This document shows positions 28,213 to 36,075 of a stretch of 64,000 nucleotides of DNA, one piece after another. The notes beneath the pieces are model-generated. The model worked only from the letters and a program-made list of their open reading frames with translations, was not told where the DNA came from and did not search any database. A program made the translations under genes and the position numbers. Position 1 is the first letter of the stretch; the number at the start of each line of letters is the position of its first letter. Source of the stretch: Massilia sp. PDC64 (GTDB taxonomy: Bacteria; Pseudomonadota; Gammaproteobacteria; Burkholderiales; Burkholderiaceae_D); NCBI RefSeq assembly GCF_900101265.1, contig NZ_FMZS01000008.1, forward strand, positions 371,864 to 435,863, given 5' to 3'.

Positions 28213-29511
28213 ATGGCAACTCGTGAACAGCAAATCGCCGCCCTGCAACAGGATTGGGAGTCCAACCCGCGCTGGAAAGGTATCGTCCGCAATTACACCG
28301 CGGAAGATGTCGTACGGCTGCGAGGCTCCGTCCAGATCGAACATACGCTGGCGCGGCGCGGCGCCGAGAAGCTGTGGAACCTGATCAACGAAGAGCCTTA
28401 CGTGAACGCGCTGGGCGCGCTGACGGGCAACCAGGCCATGCAGCAGGTCAAGGCCGGGCTGAAAGCCATCTACCTGTCGGGCTGGCAGGTCGCCGGCGAC
28501 GCCAACCTGGCCGGCGAGATGTATCCGGACCAGTCGCTGTACCCGGCCAATTCGGTGCCGATGGTCGTCAAGCGCATCAACAACACGTTCCAGCGCGCCG
28601 ACCAGATCCAGTGGTCGGAAGGCAAGGACGACATCGATTACTTCGCGCCCATCGTGGCCGATGCGGAAGCAGGTTTCGGCGGCGTGCTGAATGCCTTCGA
28701 GCTGATGAAATCCATGATCGAAGCGGGCGCGGCCGGCGTGCACTTCGAAGACCAGCTGGCTTCCGTGAAGAAATGCGGCCACATGGGCGGCAAGGTGCTC
28801 GTGCCGACGCGCGAAGCAGTGGAAAAACTGACGGCGGCCCGCCTGGCGGCCGACGTGATGGGCACGCCGACGATCCTCGTCGCCCGCACGGACGCCGAAG
28901 CGGCCGACCTGCTGACGGCCGACGTCGACGCGAACGACAAGCCGTTCTGCACGGGCGAGCGCACGGTGGAGGGCTTCTTCCGCGTCAAGCCGGGCATCGA
29001 CCAGGCGATCGCGCGCGGCCTCGCCTACGCGCCGTACGCCGACCTCGTGTGGTGCGAGACGGGCAAGCCGGACCTGGAGTTCGCCAAGCGCTTCGCCGAT
29101 GCCATCCACGCGAAATTCCCGGGCAAGATGCTTGCCTATAACTGCTCGCCGTCGTTCAACTGGAAGAAAAACCTGGACGACGCGACGATCGCCAAGTTCC
29201 AGAAAGAGCTGGGCGCGATGGGCTATAAATTCCAGTTCATCACGCTGGCCGGCTTCCATGCGCTGAACTACAGCATGTTCAACCTGGCGCACGGCTATGC
29301 GCGCCGCGGCATGTCGGCCTTCGTCGAATTGCAGGAAGCGGAATTCTCCGCCGCCGACAAGGGCTTCACGGCCGTCAAGCACCAGCGCGAAGTGGGCACG
29401 GGCTACTTCGACGCCGTGACCCAGACGATCCAGCAGAACCAGAGTTCCACGACGGCGCTGCACGGCTCGACCGAGGACGAACAATTCTTCGACGAGAAGA
29501 AAGTCGCCTAG
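28213..29511 (+). CDS. aceA: Isocitrate lyase
   Basis: A 432-residue glyoxylate-cycle enzyme cleaving isocitrate to glyoxylate and succinate, allowing growth on acetate or fatty acids. The catalytic loop KKCGH is at 186-190 (Cys188) and continues MGGK. Mg-binding acidic motifs VADAEAGFGG and HFEDQ are present, as is NCSPSFNWKK. The Shine-Dalgarno AGGAGATCGCC precedes the ATG. No malate synthase is in the window. The 3' UTR contains the structured 118-nt element before a strong terminator. Confidence 0.97.
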   Translation: MATREQQIAALQQDWESNPRWKGIVRNYTAEDVVRLRGSVQIEHTLARRGAEKLWNLINEEPYVNALGALTGNQAMQQVKAGLKAIYLSGWQVAGDANLAGEMYPDQSLYPANSVPMVVKRINNTFQRADQIQWSEGKDDIDYFAPIVADAEAGFGGVLNAFELMKSMIEAGAAGVHFEDQLASVKKCGHMGGKVLVPTREAVEKLTAARLAADVMGTPTILVARTDAEAADLLTADVDANDKPFCTGERTVEGFFRVKPGIDQAIARGLAYAPYADLVWCETGKPDLEFAKRFADAIHAKFPGKMLAYNCSPSFNWKKNLDDATIAKFQKELGAMGYKFQFITLAGFHALNYSMFNLAHGYARRGMSAFVELQEAEFSAADKGFTAVKHQREVGTGYFDAVTQTIQQNQSSTTALHGSTEDEQFFDEKKVA

Positions 29512-29522
29512 TTCATCAACAA

Positions 29523-29640
29523 GGGCACCTCGAAAACCGTCGCGAGCGGCAGCAATGCCGTTCGAGAAGCGGAGCTGTACGTGAGTACAGTGAGCATCGC
29601 AGAACGGCAGTGCAACGCGGAGCAGGTTTGCGACGTGCCC
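29523..29640 (+). repeat. Structured 118-nt repeat element, copy A
   Basis: It begins 11 nt after the aceA stop. The nested helices are: outer 29523-29538 with 29625-29640 (14 of 16 pairs), middle 29552-29563 with 29602-29613 (11 of 12), and hairpin CTGTAC-GTGA-GTACAG (29575-29590). It has the same length as copy B at 34331-34448. Blocks shared with B are AAACCGT, GCGAGCGGC, GAGAAGCG, the hairpin, GAGCATCGCAG, GCAACGCG and AGGTTT. The distal outer helix and the middle helix differ in sequence from B but still pair. The function is unknown. Confidence 0.8.
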
Positions 29641-29671
29641 GCCGATTCCTCCACCCATCCTCGCGATGGTC

Positions 29672-29705
29672 TGCCGCAGTGGCCACAAGCCGCTGCGGCA
29701 TTTTT
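29672..29705 (+). terminator. Intrinsic terminator of aceA
   Basis: TGCCGCAGTGGC pairs with GCCGCTGCGGCA (one internal mismatch) around a 5-nt loop and is followed by five T residues. It lies after repeat copy A, so the repeat is transcribed as part of the aceA 3' UTR. Confidence 0.85.
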
Positions 29706-29807
29706 ATTTCCGTGGTTGGGTGGAAGGCGTATCTGAGGGATAATGGCGGTTGGCCCACATCCGCGATCGCACCGTGGGCACCGCATCAACCAGATTGGAA
29801 TTCCTCT

Positions 29808-30923
29808 ATGTTCAGCTACCGCCACGCCTTCCACGCGGGTAATCACGCCGATGTTCTGAAGCACTTTATTCAGGTTCAGTTGCACAAATACATGAACCAA
29901 AAGGACACGGCCTACACGTACATCGACACCCATGCCGGTGCTGGCGTGTATGCGCTCGACAGTGCGCAGGCGGTCAAGAGCGGCGAGTACGTCGACGGCA
30001 TCGCGCGCCTGTGGGGCCGCGACGACCTGCCGCCGGCGCTGGCCGACTATGTGAACCTCGTGCGCACGCTCAATCCCAGCGGCAAGCTGCGCTGGTATCC
30101 GGGCTCGCCTTGGGTGGCCGATGCCGAGGCGCGCCTGGAGGACCGGCTGCGCCTGTTCGAACTGCACCCGGCCGACATCAGGGTGCTGGCGGAGAACGTT
30201 CGCAAGCTGGAAGCGCATCACGCAGAGCAGGGCGAGCGTGCGCGCGGCCGCCGCATCCTCGTCGAGCACGCGGACGGCTTCCATGGCCTGAAGGCGCTGC
30301 TGCCGCCGCCGTCGCGCCGGGCGCTGGTGCTCATCGATCCGCCGTACGAGGTCAAGCTCGACTACAAGCACGTGCGCGACGCGCTCGAGGAAGCATTGAA
30401 ACGGTTCCCGGCGGGCATGTATGCCGTGTGGTATCCCGTGCTGCAACGCATGGAATCGCGCCAGTTCCCCGACCGCCTGAAGCGCCTGCCGGCCAAGGAA
30501 TGGCTGCACGTGACCCTGAGCGTGGCGGGTCCGCGCGCCGACGGCAATGGCCTGCACAGCAGCGGCATGTTCATCCTGAATCCGCCATACACGCTGGAAG
30601 CGATTTTGCGCGAGACGATGCCTTATCTCGTGCAGGTGCTGGGCCAGGATGCCGGTGCGACGTTCCGTATCGAAAAGGGCACGCAGGTCACCGGTGCGGT
30701 GGCGGCGCACAGTGGCCCGCGCCAGCCGGTGGGCAATGCGCGCCGCGCGAGCCCACTGTCCGGCGGCGGCAGCCTGCGCCTGCCGGGCCAGGCGTTCGGC
30801 GACGGTGCGCGCACGCGCAAGGAAGGCGAGGGCGCCGACCAGCGTGCGCCGCGCGCCCCGCGCACGGAGGCCAAAGGGGCGCCGCGCGGTCCGGTCAAAC
30901 GCAACGGATCGGGCCGTTCCTGA
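29808..30923 (+). CDS. rlmJ: 23S rRNA A2030 N6-methyltransferase RlmJ
   Basis: It methylates N6 of A2030 in 23S rRNA. The N-terminus MFSYRHAFHAGNHADVLKH is highly characteristic and sets the start at 29808. The SAM site is DTHAGAGVY, and the catalytic DPPY is at 177-180. The catalytic part ends near residue 290. About 77 further residues form a basic low-complexity tail (Gly, Arg, Ala, Pro, Lys; for example RAPRTEAKGAPRGPVKRNG) absent from the usual 280-residue enzyme, probably an extra RNA-binding extension. Confidence 0.93.
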   Translation: MFSYRHAFHAGNHADVLKHFIQVQLHKYMNQKDTAYTYIDTHAGAGVYALDSAQAVKSGEYVDGIARLWGRDDLPPALADYVNLVRTLNPSGKLRWYPGSPWVADAEARLEDRLRLFELHPADIRVLAENVRKLEAHHAEQGERARGRRILVEHADGFHGLKALLPPPSRRALVLIDPPYEVKLDYKHVRDALEEALKRFPAGMYAVWYPVLQRMESRQFPDRLKRLPAKEWLHVTLSVAGPRADGNGLHSSGMFILNPPYTLEAILRETMPYLVQVLGQDAGATFRIEKGTQVTGAVAAHSGPRQPVGNARRASPLSGGGSLRLPGQAFGDGARTRKEGEGADQRAPRAPRTEAKGAPRGPVKRNGSGRS

Positions 30924-30937
30924 CCCGTAATGCATGC

Positions 30938-30973
30938 ATCGTTTCAGGCGAGCACGACTTTGTCTGAAACGAT
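30938..30973. repeat. 10-bp inverted repeat between rlmJ and EAL-HDOD gene
   Basis: ATCGTTTCAG and CTGAAACGAT are perfect inverted repeats separated by 16 nt. No T-run follows, so it is a poor terminator; an operator or an mRNA structure is possible. Confidence 0.5.
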
Positions 30974-31087
30974 TTGATACGATGTCGAAATGTAAAGACT
31001 TCCCGTCTGTAGTATAGTCGGACCGGTATTCCGGCCAGGCCGGTCCCGGCACGCATGGTGCGTGCCGTGCGTTTGAGGAGTTTTTAC

Positions 31088-32362
31088 ATGCATGCGGTAG
31101 CAACGGCAGCCACGTCCACGCCGTCCGACGAATTCTTTTTGGCGCGCCAGCCCATCCTCGGACGCGACCAGAAACTGGTGGCGTTCGAGTTGCTGTTTCG
31201 CGCCGCGCCGGAGCATGAGGACGCGCAGCTGACCGATTATGCCGCCGCTACCGCCGCCGTGATCTCCCATGCGTCACAGCTGGGGATGAAGCAGGTCGTG
31301 GGCGAGCAGATTGCCTTCGTCAATGTCGACGAGGTCGTGCTGATGAGTGATTTCGTCCGCTTCCTGCCTCCCGATAAGGTTATTCTGGAAATCCTGGAAA
31401 CTGTCCGCCCCACGACGGCCCTGCTGGCCCGCGTGCGGGAGTTGAAAGAGCTCGGCTTCAAGTTCGCACTCGACGATGTTATAGGCCATTCCGAGCAGGT
31501 AAGCAAGCTCAGGAACCTCGTCGACGTCATCAAGATCGACTTGCAGGGCGTCGGGCGCGAGGAGCTTGCCGAACTCGTCCGCACCTTGCGCGGACCGCAC
31601 CAGAAGCTGCTGGCGGAAAAGGTCGAGACGATCGAGGAATTCGAGCTATGCCTGGAACTCGGCTTCGAATACTTCCAGGGCTATTACTTTGCGCGCCCCG
31701 CGATCCTGTCCGGCAAGAAAATCACGCCGTCCGAACTCGTGCTGCTGCGGTTGCTGGACCTGATCCACTCGCATGCCGACAACGATGCGATCGAGGCCGC
31801 CGTGAAGCGCGACCCGCTGCTCAGCCTGAACCTGCTGCGCCTCGTGAACAGCCACCTGGCCGGCACCGGCGCGCCGCAGGTCGAATCGATTTCGCAGGCG
31901 CTCGCCCAGCTCGGCCGCAGCCAGTTGCAGCGCTGGGTGCAGATCCTGTTGTACAGCGGCCCGGAAGGGAACGTCGAACTGAATTCGCCGCTGCTGCAGA
32001 TGGCGACGACGCGCGGCCGCCTGCTCGAGCTGATGACGCTGACCTTGCGTCCCGGTGACGTGGCCGGCGCCAACACGGCCTTTACGGTCGGCATCATGTC
32101 GCTGATGGATGCGCTGTTCGGCGTGCCGATGCGCGAGATCCTCGACAAGGTCGAGCTCTCGCGCGAGGTTCGCGCCGCGCTGCTGGAGCGGGACGGCGAC
32201 TACGGCGCCATGCTGAGCGTGGCGGAAGCGCTGGAGCATGCGGAACCGGGCCGCAACCTCGCGGCCGCGCTGGACAGGCTCGGGCTCTCGGTGAAACAGG
32301 TGCGCGACATCGAGCTGGCCGCGTTCGGCTGGGTGCGCGAACTGGGCGCCGAGGTGCACTGA
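31088..32362 (+). CDS. Degenerate EAL plus HDOD signalling protein
   Basis: A 424-residue cytosolic protein of the YuxH-like EAL-HDOD family. The EAL-like half (about 10-205) has FELLFRA where active phosphodiesterases have EALxR, and lacks the metal-binding set, so it is probably catalytically dead for c-di-GMP. The HDOD half (about 210-410) carries AVKRDPLLSLNLLRLVNS and ISQALAQLGRSQLQRW, a non-enzymatic HD-related fold. Such proteins act as adaptors in motility or surface-behaviour control. The ATG at 31088 has GAGGAG 7 nt upstream, which decides the start. Confidence 0.85.
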   Translation: MHAVATAATSTPSDEFFLARQPILGRDQKLVAFELLFRAAPEHEDAQLTDYAAATAAVISHASQLGMKQVVGEQIAFVNVDEVVLMSDFVRFLPPDKVILEILETVRPTTALLARVRELKELGFKFALDDVIGHSEQVSKLRNLVDVIKIDLQGVGREELAELVRTLRGPHQKLLAEKVETIEEFELCLELGFEYFQGYYFARPAILSGKKITPSELVLLRLLDLIHSHADNDAIEAAVKRDPLLSLNLLRLVNSHLAGTGAPQVESISQALAQLGRSQLQRWVQILLYSGPEGNVELNSPLLQMATTRGRLLELMTLTLRPGDVAGANTAFTVGIMSLMDALFGVPMREILDKVELSREVRAALLERDGDYGAMLSVAEALEHAEPGRNLAAALDRLGLSVKQVRDIELAAFGWVRELGAEVH

Positions 32363-32365
32363 CCC

Positions 32366-33115
32366 TTACTGGGCGAGGAACAGGAAAACGGTCGGCTTCT
32401 TGTGGAAATCCGGCGCCTTGCCGGCAGCCAGTTGGGCTTTCCATTTCGCGGCCGTCTGCGTGCGCACGGTTTCCGTCGGCAGGGACAGGTCGGTCGCCAC
32501 GCACACCAGCGTGCCCGGCTGGCAGGCGGCGACGAGGGCTTCCAGCATCGCGCCGTTGCGGTACGGCGTCTCGATCAGCAACTGCGTCTGTTTCTCGCTG
32601 CGCGAGCGTTGCTCCAGTTGCTGGATGCGCTTGGTGCGGTGGCCGGCGTCCGTCGGCAGGTAGCCGTTGAACGCGAAGCTCTGGCCGTTCAGGCCGCTCG
32701 CCATGACGGCCAGCAGCAGCGACGACGGCCCCACGAGCGGGCGCACGGGCACGCCGTGCTGGTGCGCCAGGCGGACGAGGTCGGCGCCCGGGTCCGCGAC
32801 GGCCGGTACGCCCGCTTCCGACACGAGGCCCGCATCGCGGCCTTCCAGCAGCGGCGCGAGCAGGGCGGCCAGCGCCTGTGCCGGCGTGTTCACGTTCAGT
32901 TCGGCGATCTGGATCTCTTGCAACGGGCGCGCGAGCGGATGGTCGATGGCGACCAGTTTTAAAAAGGCGCGCGCCGTCTTGGCGTTCTCGGCCACGAAAT
33001 AATCGAGCTTGCTGGCGATGTCCTGCACCTGTTCGGGCAGGATGTGGGACAGGGCGTGCGGCGCGGCCTCGGTCGGGCCAAGGGTGTTCGGGATCAGGTA
33101 GAGCGTACCGGGCAT
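32366..33115 (-). CDS. RsmI-like tetrapyrrole-methylase family SAM methyltransferase
   Basis: A 249-residue protein of the TP-methylase fold. Visible marks are LYLIPNTLG at the N-terminus, LVSEAGVPAVADPG (SAM-binding, as in RsmI GLISDAGTPLISDPG), VGPSSLLLAVMASG, FAFNGYLP and LLIETPYRN. It is a paralog of RsmI, which 2'-O-methylates C1402 of 16S rRNA; the diverged motifs leave the substrate open. The start at 33115 lies 2 bp after the maf stop, so the two form an operon. It ends 3 bp from the converging EAL-HDOD gene. Confidence 0.8.
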   Translation of the reverse strand: MPGTLYLIPNTLGPTEAAPHALSHILPEQVQDIASKLDYFVAENAKTARAFLKLVAIDHPLARPLQEIQIAELNVNTPAQALAALLAPLLEGRDAGLVSEAGVPAVADPGADLVRLAHQHGVPVRPLVGPSSLLLAVMASGLNGQSFAFNGYLPTDAGHRTKRIQQLEQRSRSEKQTQLLIETPYRNGAMLEALVAACQPGTLVCVATDLSLPTETVRTQTAAKWKAQLAAGKAPDFHKKPTVFLFLAQ

Positions 33116-33117
33116 GG

Positions 33118-33726
33118 TTATTGTTTTTGGGTTGTAAAGAATGGCGTGCCGGCGCGGCGCAGCATGCCGGTCAGGGCGATCAGGGGCAGGCCGGTGAGGG
33201 CGGTCGGGTCGCTGCTGTCGATGCGTTCGAGCAGGGCGATGCCGAGCCCTTCGTTCTTGGCGCTGCCGGCGCAATCGTAGGGCTGTTCGATGCGCAGGTA
33301 GGCGTCCAGTTCGGCATCCGGCAGGTCGCGGAACGTCACGAACACCTGGACATTTTCGACCTGCGCCGTGCCCGTTCGCCCGTCCCACAGGCACAGGGCC
33401 GTATGAAACACGACGCGGCGGCCGCGCATCATCTGCAGCTGGGCGAGGGCACGGGCGTGGTCGCCCGGCTTGCCGATCTGGATGCCGTCGAGGGTGGCCA
33501 CCTGGTCCGAGCCGATCACGAGCGCGCCCGGGTTGGCACGGGCGACGGCCGCGGCCTTCTCGCGCGCCAGCCGCAGTGCCGTCGCTTCCGGCGTTTCGCC
33601 GGGATGCGGGGTCTCGTCGATGTCGGGAGAAATGGCTTCGAACGGCAGCTGCAGGCGGGCCAGCAGCTCGCGCCGGTAGGCGGAACTGGAGGCAAGAATG
33701 AGGCGCGGGAGGGCGGGTTGTTGCAT
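33118..33726 (-). CDS. Maf/YceF nucleotide pyrophosphatase
   Basis: A 202-residue Maf-family enzyme, likely the YceF branch that hydrolyses 7-methyl-GTP and other modified NTPs to monophosphates. Motifs are LASSSAYRRELL at the N-terminus (phosphate-binding Ser and Arg), PDIDE, REKA, VIGSDQV and KP. The YceF-type assignment also rests on position: it is divergent from yceD-rpmF-plsX, the classical yceF neighbourhood. The 105 bp between the two starts should hold both promoters. Confidence 0.9.
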   Translation of the reverse strand: MQQPALPRLILASSSAYRRELLARLQLPFEAISPDIDETPHPGETPEATALRLAREKAAAVARANPGALVIGSDQVATLDGIQIGKPGDHARALAQLQMMRGRRVVFHTALCLWDGRTGTAQVENVQVFVTFRDLPDAELDAYLRIEQPYDCAGSAKNEGLGIALLERIDSSDPTALTGLPLIALTGMLRRAGTPFFTTQKQ

Positions 33727-33831
33727 CGATTTTTATAAATAAAACAGGAACATAGCGCTTTTCGACGAAGTCTTTGACTACGCGGGGCGAAGCCTGTTAT
33801 TATCGCAGGTTTTCCGGGGATGTTTTTCCAA

Positions 33832-34329
33832 ATGAGCGCTTTTGTCATCGACGCCTTTGAATTTTGTCGGAACAACGGCCATCGTGAAGGCGTCACGCCG
33901 GTGGCGGACATGCCTCGCCTGGCGGCCGATTGCGCCGACAAGTCCGGCGAGATCGCCTGGTCCATCGACGGTGACCAGACCCGGCAGGGGTATCCGATGC
34001 TGACGCTGTCCGTCTCCGGTACCGTGCAACTGGTCTGCCAGCGCTGCCTGACCCCGTTCGGCTACGAGATCGATTCGTCGACCGTGCTGGTGCTGGGCAA
34101 GGACGACGAGGAAGCGGACGAGATCGAGGAAATCCTCGACGATGAAAGTATCGACGTGATCGTCGGCAGCCACACCTGCGACATCCGCGATCTGCTGGAA
34201 GATGAAGCCCTGCTGGCCCTGCCGCAGGCACCGAAGCACGAGGTGTGCCCCGATACCAAGCTGCTGGACTCCGTCAAGTCCGAGAAGGTATCGCCGTTCG
34301 CGGCACTGAAGAACCTCAAATCTGAATAA
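33832..34329 (+). CDS. yceD: YceD (DUF177) rRNA-accumulation protein
   Basis: A 165-residue protein of the DUF177/YceD family, associated with 23S rRNA accumulation. The conserved pair CQRCL (about residue 61) and the later C-x-D-I-R-D-L and EVCPD segments form its likely metal-binding or structural core, and an acidic stretch DDEEADEIEEILDDE lies between. The start is ambiguous between 33820 and 33832; the latter matches the family N-terminus better. Repeat copy B starts 1 nt after its stop, between it and its normal operon partner rpmF. Confidence 0.9.
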   Translation: MSAFVIDAFEFCRNNGHREGVTPVADMPRLAADCADKSGEIAWSIDGDQTRQGYPMLTLSVSGTVQLVCQRCLTPFGYEIDSSTVLVLGKDDEEADEIEEILDDESIDVIVGSHTCDIRDLLEDEALLALPQAPKHEVCPDTKLLDSVKSEKVSPFAALKNLKSE

Positions 34330-34330
34330 A

Positions 34331-34448
34331 GAAATATCGAGAAACCGTAGCGAGCGGCCGCAGATTTGGAGGAGAAGCGCAGCTGTACGCTAGTACAGCG
34401 AGCATCGCAGTCCAAAGCTGCAACGCGCAGTAGGTTTATCGATTTTTC
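34331..34448 (+). repeat. Structured 118-nt repeat element, copy B
   Basis: It begins 1 nt after the yceD stop. The outer helix is 34331-34346 with 34433-34448 (14 of 16 pairs), the middle helix 34360-34370 with 34411-34421 (10 of 11), and the inner hairpin CTGTAC-GCTA-GTACAG (34383-34398). It is exactly as long as copy A (118 nt) and shares its conserved blocks, while the variable arms have changed on both sides together. The sixth outer pair is G-A here and A-G in copy A. The arm ends in TTTTTC, which might give some termination. Confidence 0.8.
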
Positions 34449-34661
34449 GAAAAGAATTGCAGTGGGTGCTACCAACAGGTAGCATTCGCAGCGTCAAAAC
34501 GTGTCAAACGCGTGCAACTCGAGTATTGAGTCATCGTTGTAAGGCAGCGTTAAACATGTCGGCAATGGCAGTCCCAACGTTATTGCCGCTGGGATACTCG
34601 ATGCGCATGTACTTGCAAGTCGAATGTGTTAGAATTTTAGAACTTATGTTTAGGAGTCATC
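34449..34661 (+). other. Leader region of rpmF
   Basis: These 213 bp run from repeat copy B to rpmF. TTGCAA (34613-34618) with an A/T-rich TTAGAATTTTAGAAC stretch downstream is a weak promoter candidate, and TAGGAG precedes the ATG. I see no gene. Confidence 0.4.
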
Positions 34662-34844
34662 ATGGCAGTTCAACAGAATAAGAAGTCCCCGTCGAAGCGC
34701 GGCATGCACCGTTCGCACGATTTCCTGACCGCCCCGAACCTGGCAGTCGAGCCGACCACCGGTGAAACCCACCTGCGTCACCACATCAGCCCGAACGGTT
34801 TCTACCGTGGCCGTAAAGTGCTCAAGACCAAGAACGACGAGTAA
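34662..34844 (+). CDS. rpmF: 50S ribosomal protein L32
   Basis: A 60-residue basic ribosomal protein. MAVQQNKKSPSKRGMHRSHD is the typical N-terminus, and HHISPNGFYRGRKVL the typical C-terminal part. It lacks the zinc-binding Cys pairs found in some L32 proteins, so it is the Cys-minus form. TAGGAG lies 8 nt before the ATG. It sits upstream of plsX as in most proteobacteria, with 188 bp between them that hold no gene. Confidence 0.97.
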   Translation: MAVQQNKKSPSKRGMHRSHDFLTAPNLAVEPTTGETHLRHHISPNGFYRGRKVLKTKNDE

Positions 34845-35032
34845 TCGACGCCTTGCTGTTTTGTTCCATGAAAGCGGTGCAACGTATGTCGAATGCGTGG
34901 CGCCGCTTTTTCTTTCGCGGTAAGTCCGTCATTTACCACCCCGCTGACTCGGCACTCATTGCAGTTCACCTTGTAGCCCGCCGAGAACGAGCAGCCGCCG
35001 GCCGACCTTGAGCCCGCGGTTCATCCCGACAA

Positions 35033-36073
35033 ATGACAATCAAAATTTCAATCGACTGCATGGGCGGCGACCACGGCCCCGCTGTGACCATCCCGGCAGC
35101 CCTCGCATTTCTCAAGCGCGAACCCGACGCCGAGCTGATCCTCGTCGGTCAGGAAGAGCTGGTCCGTGCTGAACTCAAGAAACATCATGCGGGCGAGAAC
35201 CCGCGCCTGACCGTCCGCCACGCCGCCGAAGTCGTCGCGATGGACGATCCCGTCGAAGTCGCCCTGCGCCGCAAAAAAGATTCGTCGATGCGCGTGGCGA
35301 TCGAGCTCGTCAAGGACGGCAGCGCCGATGTCTGCGTCTCCGCCGGCAACACGGGCGCGCTGATGGCCATCTCCCGTTATGTCCTGAAGACCATGGCCGA
35401 CGTCGACCGTCCGGCCATCTGCTCGATCCTGCCGAACCAGAAGGGCGGCCCCACGTACATGCTGGACCTGGGCGCCAACGTCGACTGCGAGCCCCATCAC
35501 CTGCACCAGTTCGCCATCATGGGCGCCGTGCTGTTCGAGGCGATGGAACACCGTCGCCCGAGCATTGGCCTGTTGAATGTCGGCACGGAAGAGATCAAGG
35601 GCAATGAAGTGGTCAAGGCCACCGCGCCCCTGCTGCGGGCCGATCACGAACGCGGCGTGCTGAATTTCTACGGCAACGTCGAAGGCAATGACATCTTCAA
35701 GGGCACCGTCGACGTCGTCGTGTGCGACGGATTCGTCGGCAACGTGACCCTGAAGGCCATCGAAGGCTTGTCGCGCTTCGTCAAATCGGTCTTCCTGGAA
35801 ACGACCATGTCGAAGATCGGTGCCCTGTTCGCGCGCAAATCGCTCAAGAAGCTGAACCCCGAAAGTTATAACGGCGCCGGCCTGCTGGGCCTGAAAGGCC
35901 TGGTCTTCAAGAGCCATGGCGGCGCCAATGTCTACGCCTACGAGTGGGCACTCCGACGCGCTTTTGACGCGGCGAAATATAATGTGCAAGCGCAACTCTC
36001 GACCTTGATCGCCGAAATGTTGCCGCAAGCTCCCAATCCGGAAGCGCCTGGCTCAACTATCCAGCAGGGTTAG
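35033..36073 (+). CDS. plsX: Phosphate acyltransferase PlsX
   Basis: A 346-residue peripheral membrane enzyme that converts acyl-ACP to acyl-phosphate, the donor for PlsY in phospholipid synthesis. The family N-terminus IDCMGGDHGP, the SAGNTGALMA loop, the LDLGANVDC strand and DGFVGNVTLKAIEG are all present. Its stop lies 2 bp before the fabH ATG, so the plsX-fabH-fabD-fabG unit couples phospholipid and fatty-acid synthesis. Confidence 0.97.
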   Translation: MTIKISIDCMGGDHGPAVTIPAALAFLKREPDAELILVGQEELVRAELKKHHAGENPRLTVRHAAEVVAMDDPVEVALRRKKDSSMRVAIELVKDGSADVCVSAGNTGALMAISRYVLKTMADVDRPAICSILPNQKGGPTYMLDLGANVDCEPHHLHQFAIMGAVLFEAMEHRRPSIGLLNVGTEEIKGNEVVKATAPLLRADHERGVLNFYGNVEGNDIFKGTVDVVVCDGFVGNVTLKAIEGLSRFVKSVFLETTMSKIGALFARKSLKKLNPESYNGAGLLGLKGLVFKSHGGANVYAYEWALRRAFDAAKYNVQAQLSTLIAEMLPQAPNPEAPGSTIQQG

Positions 36074-36075
36074 CA

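Noticed and set aside
34613..34641. Sigma-70 promoter of rpmF
   Set aside because: TTGCAA is acceptable, but no -10 box at 16-18 bp scores above 3 of 6 bases.
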